A stretch of 19,280 nucleotides of DNA from DATIJJ01 sp039936115 (GTDB lineage Bacteria; Pseudomonadota; Gammaproteobacteria; DSM-16500), in contig JBDTIZ010000087.1 in NCBI GenBank assembly GCA_039936115.1, positions 1 to 19,280 of the forward strand, in the 5' to 3' direction. This document shows, in pieces, positions 14,780-19,280 of this stretch. Position numbers and translations under genes: made by a program. The notes under the pieces were generated by a model that saw only the letters and a program-made list of their open reading frames with translations, did no database searches and was not told the origin of the DNA. The first letter of the stretch is position 1. Each line of letters opens with the position of its first letter.

Positions 14780-14896
14780 ATGAAAAAGCTAATTCTTATC
14801 ATGTGTATATTAGGCATGATGACAGGCTGTACCATTAAATCACCTTCCGGTTCTAAAGCTACAACATATACGCTGGATTCGGTTAATCCGCGTTAG
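14780..14896 (+). CDS. Small lipoprotein (38 residues)
   Basis: This short frame encodes a lipoprotein precursor: basic MKK, a hydrophobic core and a lipobox-like MTGC with Cys17. The predicted mature peptide has 22 residues. Methionine at -3 of the box is slightly unusual. GAGGAG (14769-14774) is five bases before the ATG, and the gene follows the membrane protein gene by 24 bases. It is the last gene of the envelope cluster and precedes a stem-loop. Size and architecture recall entericidin-like lipoproteins, but the sequence is not clearly of that family. Confidence 0.75.
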   Translation: MKKLILIMCILGMMTGCTIKSPSGSKATTYTLDSVNPR

Positions 14897-14932
14897 CATT
14901 GCATAGACAGCTTAACATTATCATTATGGTGG

Positions 14933-14953
14933 TCCTGCGGTTTCTCCGCAGGA
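14933..14953 (+). terminator. Stem-loop after the lipoprotein gene
   Basis: TCCTGCGG (14933-14940) and CCGCAGGA (14946-14953) form an eight-pair GC-rich stem with a TTTCT loop. It lies 36 bases after the lipoprotein stop. No U-run follows, so termination efficiency is uncertain. Confidence 0.5.
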
Positions 14954-15011
14954 TCACATCGACAGTCATCATATATTTGCCGTATTAAATAATTAACGTA
15001 ACGCGAGTTTT

Positions 15012-15396
15012 TTATTTTTTTTTCGTAACAGTTGCACTTTTCGTCTGTTTCCCATCATCAGTTTTCATGTCTAGATCACCCTCACGATCTGCAAACATAA
15101 TACTACGAATACTACCATGCCCTAACCCACGCGTAGATAATTCTAATTGAAGATCACTCAACAAACGCTCATATAGATTCTTAAATTTAATTTATTACAC
15201 TAAAGGATAGAAAAAAATAATGAATATCTGAATTTTCCTTCATTAGGTAAAGCAAATAAATACAACATTTTTCATGGTTAAAAATTTTAGCTTTAAAATC
15301 ACCTGATTTGATCGCAACCAATAACTCAACCATAGCCCTATAATCAGCTCCGTTTCTTTCAGGTCGACTAATAAATATTCTGGAGTGATCATTTTG
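15012..15396 (-). pseudogene. Degraded protein-coding remnant
   Basis: Two overlapping minus-strand frames look like pieces of one protein but lack starts. The first (15396 to 15187) reads NDHSRIFISRPERNGADYRA, then MVELLVAIKSGDFKAKI, and on to SFSVIN. The second (15191 to 15012) reads KFKNLYERLLSDLQLELSTR, then GLGHGSIRSIMFADREGDLD, and ends in a lysine-rich tail. A one-base indel in the AT-rich junction near 15190 would join them into about 130 residues. I do not recognise the family. A 49-residue ATG frame (15243-15392) in the third register lacks a ribosome site and looks like a shadow. The rest of the gap 14897-15542 holds only the stem-loop at 14933. Confidence 0.42.
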
Positions 15397-15542
15397 TTAT
15401 TTTTTATGTATGAAAATAGATTATAAAATTATATATGAAGTTGACCCATCAGGCTGTTTCGAATTACCCTTATTGATAGATTTCACGTTAATTAGCCATC
15501 CTGTGTGATTTATACAGACAAGATTTTCAAATAAGGACAAAT

Positions 15543-17996
15543 ATGCAGCATGAAACGAAAATGCCACTGCTTGCCAAGACAATCTCGAGTGAAAAAATCA
15601 CAGCTAAAGTGACACCTAATGAATTAATCCCTGCGCTAAACCAATATGCAAAGCAAATTAAAGTGCTGTCACTTGACTGCTTTGACACAATCATTTGGCG
15701 TAGAACATCAGAGCCCGCTGATGTGTTTTATGATATGCAACAACGACCTGTATTTCAAGAAAGAGGCTTTAGCGCGATTATGCGCACACGTGGAGAACAG
15801 CTAGCCTACCAAGTTAATTCTATAAAATCCCTTTCAAACCAAGCCACTCTTAAACAAATTTATCAAACTTGTTTTCCCAACGAAAATGACGAACAAATTA
15901 AATTATTTATGGAAGAAGAAATGGCGGCTGAAATTGAAGCACTATTCTCTTACCCACCGGTAATCGAATTAATTCGCGCAGCACATGCTGAAAACATTAA
16001 AATAATTATAGTAAGCGATACCTATTTTGAAGAGTCACAACTAAGAACATTACTTAAATGCAAACTACCTGCTGATGTAATGGCAATGATTTCCCAAATT
16101 TTTTGTTCTTGCGAACATGGAAAATCAAAAACGTTTGGTTTATTTAAAAATGTTATCGACAAGTTACATCTTCCTGCACACTCTATTTTGCATATTGGAG
16201 ATAATGTAATTGCTGATTTTGAAGCACCCCAAAAATTTAACATAAACGCTTTTCATCTTACTCATCAAACAGATGAATTAGCCGAAATCCATCGTATGCA
16301 GGATGTGGCTGTCAGTTTTCTTGATTCAACATTGCGATCTACACGTGCACTTTGCAAGCCATTTCGCGGACTGTTTAGTACAGATATGCACAATGTCACA
16401 CCGGAGAAACTGTTAGGGTATGTTTCCATGGGCCCTATTATGCATGCATTTGCGCGTTTTATTGTTGCTGAGTACACATCGTTACAATGCGCGAACAAAC
16501 GCCCTAAGTTATTATTCTTGATGCGTGATGCCTGGCTGCCTTTCTTGGCAACTGAAACATTAATGCATAAATCAATTGGCACATGCACGTATTTAAGTCG
16601 ATTTTCAGCATATGCAGCTTCGTTCCGTCAAGAAAGTGATGTCACACGCTATCTGTCATCTAATCTGGATTCCCTACGATTTAAAGAAATGTGTAGCCAA
16701 CTCCTTCTACCGGAAGATACAACGCGTTTGATTTTGAAAAAATTAGAAAACTCTATTTCACCCGCATTAGATTTTAGACGAATGATTTATCAAAAACATA
16801 TTTTGGATGTTATTTTTAATCAATCGAAAGCATATTTCTTACGTCTCAAAAAATATTTAGAAAAAGAAGTCGATTTAAGTGCCGAAGATACATTGCTTTT
16901 CGTAGATCTTGGCTATACAGGAACTGCTGAAGTTTTACTCGCTCCTATTTTCAAAAATGAATTGAATGTCAATGTTACGGGTTGTTATCTTATTGGACTT
17001 CGCACACCCGAAACACCTGATTGGAAAAACACTCGCAATAGCTTATTTAGCCCTACGCATTATGATGACAAAGCACTTTCATTATTAGTAACTCATATAG
17101 CTGTAATCGAACAGCTCTGTACTTCAAATGAAAGCAGTGTGGTTGACTATGATGAAAATGGCTCGCCGATTTTTACTGGCATCAATCTGACTGAAGAACA
17201 GCATAAAAAATTAGACTTAATTCAAAATGAATGTCTTCGTTTTGTAAGAGATGCTGAAAAATATCTTGATGCGACGCACATGCACATTAATCGTGAAATC
17301 CTGCGAGATAACGCAGCCTCTAACTTAGCAAGATTAATATTCTTTTTAACTAAACCAGAACTCAATTATCTAGCAGAATTTAATCATGAAGTGAATCTTG
17401 GTACTGAAGATATTTTGCCTTTAATTGACGTAAAAAAAGGTGTAGATAACTTACATCGCCGTGGTTGGTTATATAGCTTAAAAGAAAACAATAAAAACAA
17501 GCGAATGAATTATCCTGCAGAATTACGTAGTCATAGCATTGAACTGGTCATCAATTTGATGGCTCAACATCGATTTGATTATAAGTTATCTCTACGTGAC
17601 ATAAGCCACACGATTGAGAAATTATCCTGCGTTGCACTGGTAGGAGATCAATTGCTGCAATTTAACGCTGAGGCTTATGCTACTTATGATGGCTATTTTT
17701 CCGCATTGGTTCCTGTGGTGACGCAAGCAACTGAAATTGGTGTGCAGTTTGGCCGAAACTATCAGTGGGTCGAAATTGAAAGTACTACGCTCATCGCAAT
17801 TTCTCATCTTAACAAGGAAGGTGAAATTGATCACACGCAAGATGTCAGTCAAAACATGACAGTTAATCGCATGTCATACAAAAACAATGGTTTTTTTGAA
17901 TGTGAACATGAATCGGCTATGCTGGTTTTTGTTCCTTCTGCAGAGCATAAAGATACGAACCGGATTTTGCGAATTGTTTATAGGCCTACCTTCTAA
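15543..17996 (+). CDS. Large HAD-superfamily protein, COG5610-like
   Basis: This 817-residue protein begins with a haloacid-dehalogenase domain (about 38-245) that keeps all catalytic motifs: Asp45/Asp48 in SLDCFDT, Ser158/Asp159 in IIIVSDTYF, Lys194 or Lys196 in EHGKSKTFGLF, and Gly219/Asp220/Asp225 in LHIGDNVIADFEAP. It should act as a phosphatase or phosphotransferase. A second region (about 280-620), with LLFLMRDAWLPFLATETL and LLFVDLGYTGTAEVLLAP, matches the extension of COG5610-type predicted hydrolases, often found near polysaccharide genes. The last 200 residues look beta-rich and are unknown to me. AAGGA (15533-15537) precedes the ATG by five bases. No sugar genes are nearby, so substrate and role are open. 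Confidence 0.83.
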   Translation: MQHETKMPLLAKTISSEKITAKVTPNELIPALNQYAKQIKVLSLDCFDTIIWRRTSEPADVFYDMQQRPVFQERGFSAIMRTRGEQLAYQVNSIKSLSNQATLKQIYQTCFPNENDEQIKLFMEEEMAAEIEALFSYPPVIELIRAAHAENIKIIIVSDTYFEESQLRTLLKCKLPADVMAMISQIFCSCEHGKSKTFGLFKNVIDKLHLPAHSILHIGDNVIADFEAPQKFNINAFHLTHQTDELAEIHRMQDVAVSFLDSTLRSTRALCKPFRGLFSTDMHNVTPEKLLGYVSMGPIMHAFARFIVAEYTSLQCANKRPKLLFLMRDAWLPFLATETLMHKSIGTCTYLSRFSAYAASFRQESDVTRYLSSNLDSLRFKEMCSQLLLPEDTTRLILKKLENSISPALDFRRMIYQKHILDVIFNQSKAYFLRLKKYLEKEVDLSAEDTLLFVDLGYTGTAEVLLAPIFKNELNVNVTGCYLIGLRTPETPDWKNTRNSLFSPTHYDDKALSLLVTHIAVIEQLCTSNESSVVDYDENGSPIFTGINLTEEQHKKLDLIQNECLRFVRDAEKYLDATHMHINREILRDNAASNLARLIFFLTKPELNYLAEFNHEVNLGTEDILPLIDVKKGVDNLHRRGWLYSLKENNKNKRMNYPAELRSHSIELVINLMAQHRFDYKLSLRDISHTIEKLSCVALVGDQLLQFNAEAYATYDGYFSALVPVVTQATEIGVQFGRNYQWVEIESTTLIAISHLNKEGEIDHTQDVSQNMTVNRMSYKNNGFFECEHESAMLVFVPSAEHKDTNRILRIVYRPTF

Positions 17997-18004
17997 GTAG
18001 TGAT

Positions 18005-18040
18005 GGTGGATTACGACAAAAAACGCCTAATCCACCCTAC
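18005..18040. repeat. GGTGGATTA palindromic repeat
   Basis: GGTGGATTA (18005-18013) pairs with TAATCCACC (18028-18036), followed by CTAC. The unit resembles the widespread 'GGTGGATTACG...CCTAATCCACCCTAC' intergenic repeats. It lies between convergent stop codons (17996 and 18068) and may end both transcripts. Confidence 0.7.
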
Positions 18041-18067
18041 AATTTAAACTTGATTTACCATACCATC

Positions 18068-19057
18068 TTAACGTCGTGAAGCCATTGTCAACCGGCTGCT
18101 ATCTTTATGTTCTCCAGCAAGCTCTGATTGGCTAGTTGAATCTGCGTTTAGAAAAGCTGGCGGTGGCTCTTGTGGAGATGTCCCAGTGATTGGCAGGTAC
18201 TTTATTTTAGGTATAAATTGCCTTTTGCCTGATTTAGTTTTATTAAGGGTAGCTTTAGCTGATGGTTTTGGACTTGCACTAATTAACTTCGGAGTAACCG
18301 GACTATTTGAGCTAGACAAACTCTCAGCGCTTGATGAGGGCATCATTGCAGAGCTTGAACTAGAAGTATCAGCTTTTAAAGTGGGAGCAGCTATAGGGCT
18401 TGCAACAGTTAAGCTAGAAGCAGCTGCAACACTTAATGATGCGGCAATTGAAGCGCTAGAACTAGAATTTGTCGATGTGTCATCTGAAGAAATAGGTTTA
18501 GGTGGTGTCGCTTTACTTTCGCTATCATTCAGTAAATTAGTGCCCTTAGTCACTTCCATTAATTTTTCACAGAAATCAAAATCGTTTTCATCATCGTCAA
18601 TATCATCAAAAGTATCTGCAAAGTGTGCAAAAACCGTTTCTTCACCCGCTGCATAGTAAGAAAAATTATCAAGGTGATATGTCTTATCTTCAGATGCAGT
18701 CCGACAAATTTCACTAGAGATATAAGACATCGCATAGTGCAAATATTCGCAGATGACCGGAACCTGAACTTTCCCTACAAAATATAATAAATATCCTATA
18801 GGACCAGTATTCTTGGGTTCTTTATCATAATGACTTTTAAATTTATCATGTAAGGCTAGCCAATCAATATCGGTGGGATATTTAATATCTTTGGTTTCTT
18901 GCAAATCTCTAAGACATAGAGCAACAGTTTTTAGTTTTGGATAATCTGATATTTTTTGTGCAGTAATATCTTCAGGCTTATATACACCCCACCTGCGTCC
19001 ACGAGTTTGGATGTATCTTTCAAAAAATCCTTGTACAACATTTATAGATGGACCCAT
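18068..19057 (-). CDS. Ser-rich uncharacterised protein, candidate effector
   Basis: This 329-residue protein (start at 19057) matches no family I recognise. The first 150 or so residues look globular and helical, with aromatic-rich stretches (IGYLLYFVGKVQVPVICEYL). An acidic run follows (FDDIDDDENDFDF), then a low-complexity Ser/Ala/Thr region (about 190-280), then a basic Pro-rich end. There is no signal peptide. The frame opens at a TTG (19096). AGGAGGT (19062-19068) points to one of two adjacent ATGs; 19057 has the better spacing, 19060 is the alternative. The promoter has a perfect PmrA-type repeat. Globular head plus disordered tail behind such a box fits a Coxiella/Legionella-type effector, but that is inference. 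Confidence 0.75.
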   Translation of the reverse strand: MGPSINVVQGFFERYIQTRGRRWGVYKPEDITAQKISDYPKLKTVALCLRDLQETKDIKYPTDIDWLALHDKFKSHYDKEPKNTGPIGYLLYFVGKVQVPVICEYLHYAMSYISSEICRTASEDKTYHLDNFSYYAAGEETVFAHFADTFDDIDDDENDFDFCEKLMEVTKGTNLLNDSESKATPPKPISSDDTSTNSSSSASIAASLSVAAASSLTVASPIAAPTLKADTSSSSSAMMPSSSAESLSSSNSPVTPKLISASPKPSAKATLNKTKSGKRQFIPKIKYLPITGTSPQEPPPAFLNADSTSQSELAGEHKDSSRLTMASRR

Positions 19058-19095
19058 CATGACCTCCTGTCTGAAATAATTAAGAACGACTGACA

Positions 19096-19129
19096 ATCTT
19101 ACTAGATTAAACCTTAAGGAAATCTTAAG
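19096..19129 (-). promoter_or_regulatory. PmrA-type box and -10 element
   Basis: CTTAAG (19124-19129), five bases and CTTAAG (19113-19118) make a perfect YTTAAK-N5-YTTAAK direct repeat, the recognition pattern of the response regulator PmrA. Eleven bases downstream on the minus strand is TAAGAT (19096-19101), a four-of-six -10. The -35 position falls inside the box, as in PmrA-activated promoters. Because CTTAAG is palindromic the box could also serve the plus strand, where no convincing gene is visible. Confidence 0.62.
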
Positions 19130-19168
19130 AGAGTGTTATGAAATTTATATTTGCCAGGGCAAACGCAT

Positions 19169-19280
19169 CTAAATTCCAGCCAGAATGCGGTTTAGATACC
19201 TGTTATCCATCAATGCGTTACGTTGTTTTCTGCGTAAGCCACCCTTAAACGTTGTTTCTTTTTTTAAAAGCGACAAGACA
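19169..19280 (-). CDS. Possible 3' end of a gene running in from the right edge
   Basis: The minus strand is open from the window edge to a TAG at 19169-19171. It gives about 36 residues of basic, protein-like sequence (KKETTFKGGLRRKQRNAL, then MDNRYLNRILAGI). No family is recognised. A competing plus-strand frame (19138-19248, 36 residues) starts with ATG behind GAGAG but looks less protein-like. The true state cannot be settled without sequence beyond the edge. Confidence 0.28.
   Translation of the reverse strand, partial: VLSLLKKETTFKGGLRRKQRNALMDNRYLNRILAGI

Noticed and set aside
15243..15392. 49-residue minus-strand ORF starting with ATG
   Set aside because: It lacks a ribosome site and is in a different frame from the longer protein-like fragments that cover the same bases.
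18186..18656. 156-codon plus-strand ORF rich in Leu and Ala
   Set aside because: It is the antisense shadow of the Ser-rich gene on the minus strand and has no ribosome site.

Overview
The window looks like the chromosome of an AT-rich gammaproteobacterium. A host-associated or intracellular lineage near Legionella/Coxiella is my best guess, but this is inference. The support is: several genes with no recognisable family, two of which sit behind PmrA-type direct repeats; a candidate papain-fold (Cys-His-Asp) protein whose C-terminus resembles Dot/Icm substrates; a small SET-domain protein; two apparently decayed genes; and many short palindromic intergenic repeats.

Layout, left to right. (1) 1-1450: an LD-carboxypeptidase (peptidase S66) followed by a 19-bp tandem array and a perfect 30-bp inverted repeat. 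(2) 1449-3782, minus strand: a lysine module. A TTGACA/TATCTT promoter leads into a lysine riboswitch, then lysC (aspartokinase) and, translationally coupled to it, a LysE/ArgO exporter. Lysine synthesis and export thus appear to share one transcript with a lysine sensor. (3) 3809-5124: two divergent genes of unknown function. The minus-strand one has a PmrA-box-like promoter; the plus-strand one encodes a tail-anchored coiled-coil protein. (4) 5244-8544: a MATE transporter, a secreted AttH/CrtC-type lipocalin-fold protein and a SET-domain protein, separated by copies of a palindromic repeat. (5) 8931-10055: the Cys-His-Asp candidate effector, followed by a frameshifted small gene (10080-10398). 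(6) 10643-13535: a compact three-gene biosynthetic operon of SAM methyltransferase, FAD-dependent oxidoreductase and type III polyketide synthase, probably making a methylated, oxidised phenolic or pyrone lipid. (7) 13642-14896: four small envelope genes (DUF3185-like, a 27-residue hydrophobic peptide, a four-helix membrane protein, a 38-residue lipoprotein). (8) 15012-15396: remnants of a decayed gene. (9) 15543-17996: a large HAD-superfamily protein of the COG5610 kind. (10) 18068-19129: a serine-rich unknown protein behind a perfect CTTAAG-N5-CTTAAG PmrA-type box, and a possible gene end at the right edge.

Most notable are the lysine riboswitch operon, the methyltransferase/flavoprotein/type III PKS cassette, the Cys-His-Asp candidate effector and the two PmrA-like promoters before unrecognised genes. 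No rRNA, tRNA, CRISPR array or intact insertion sequence was seen.
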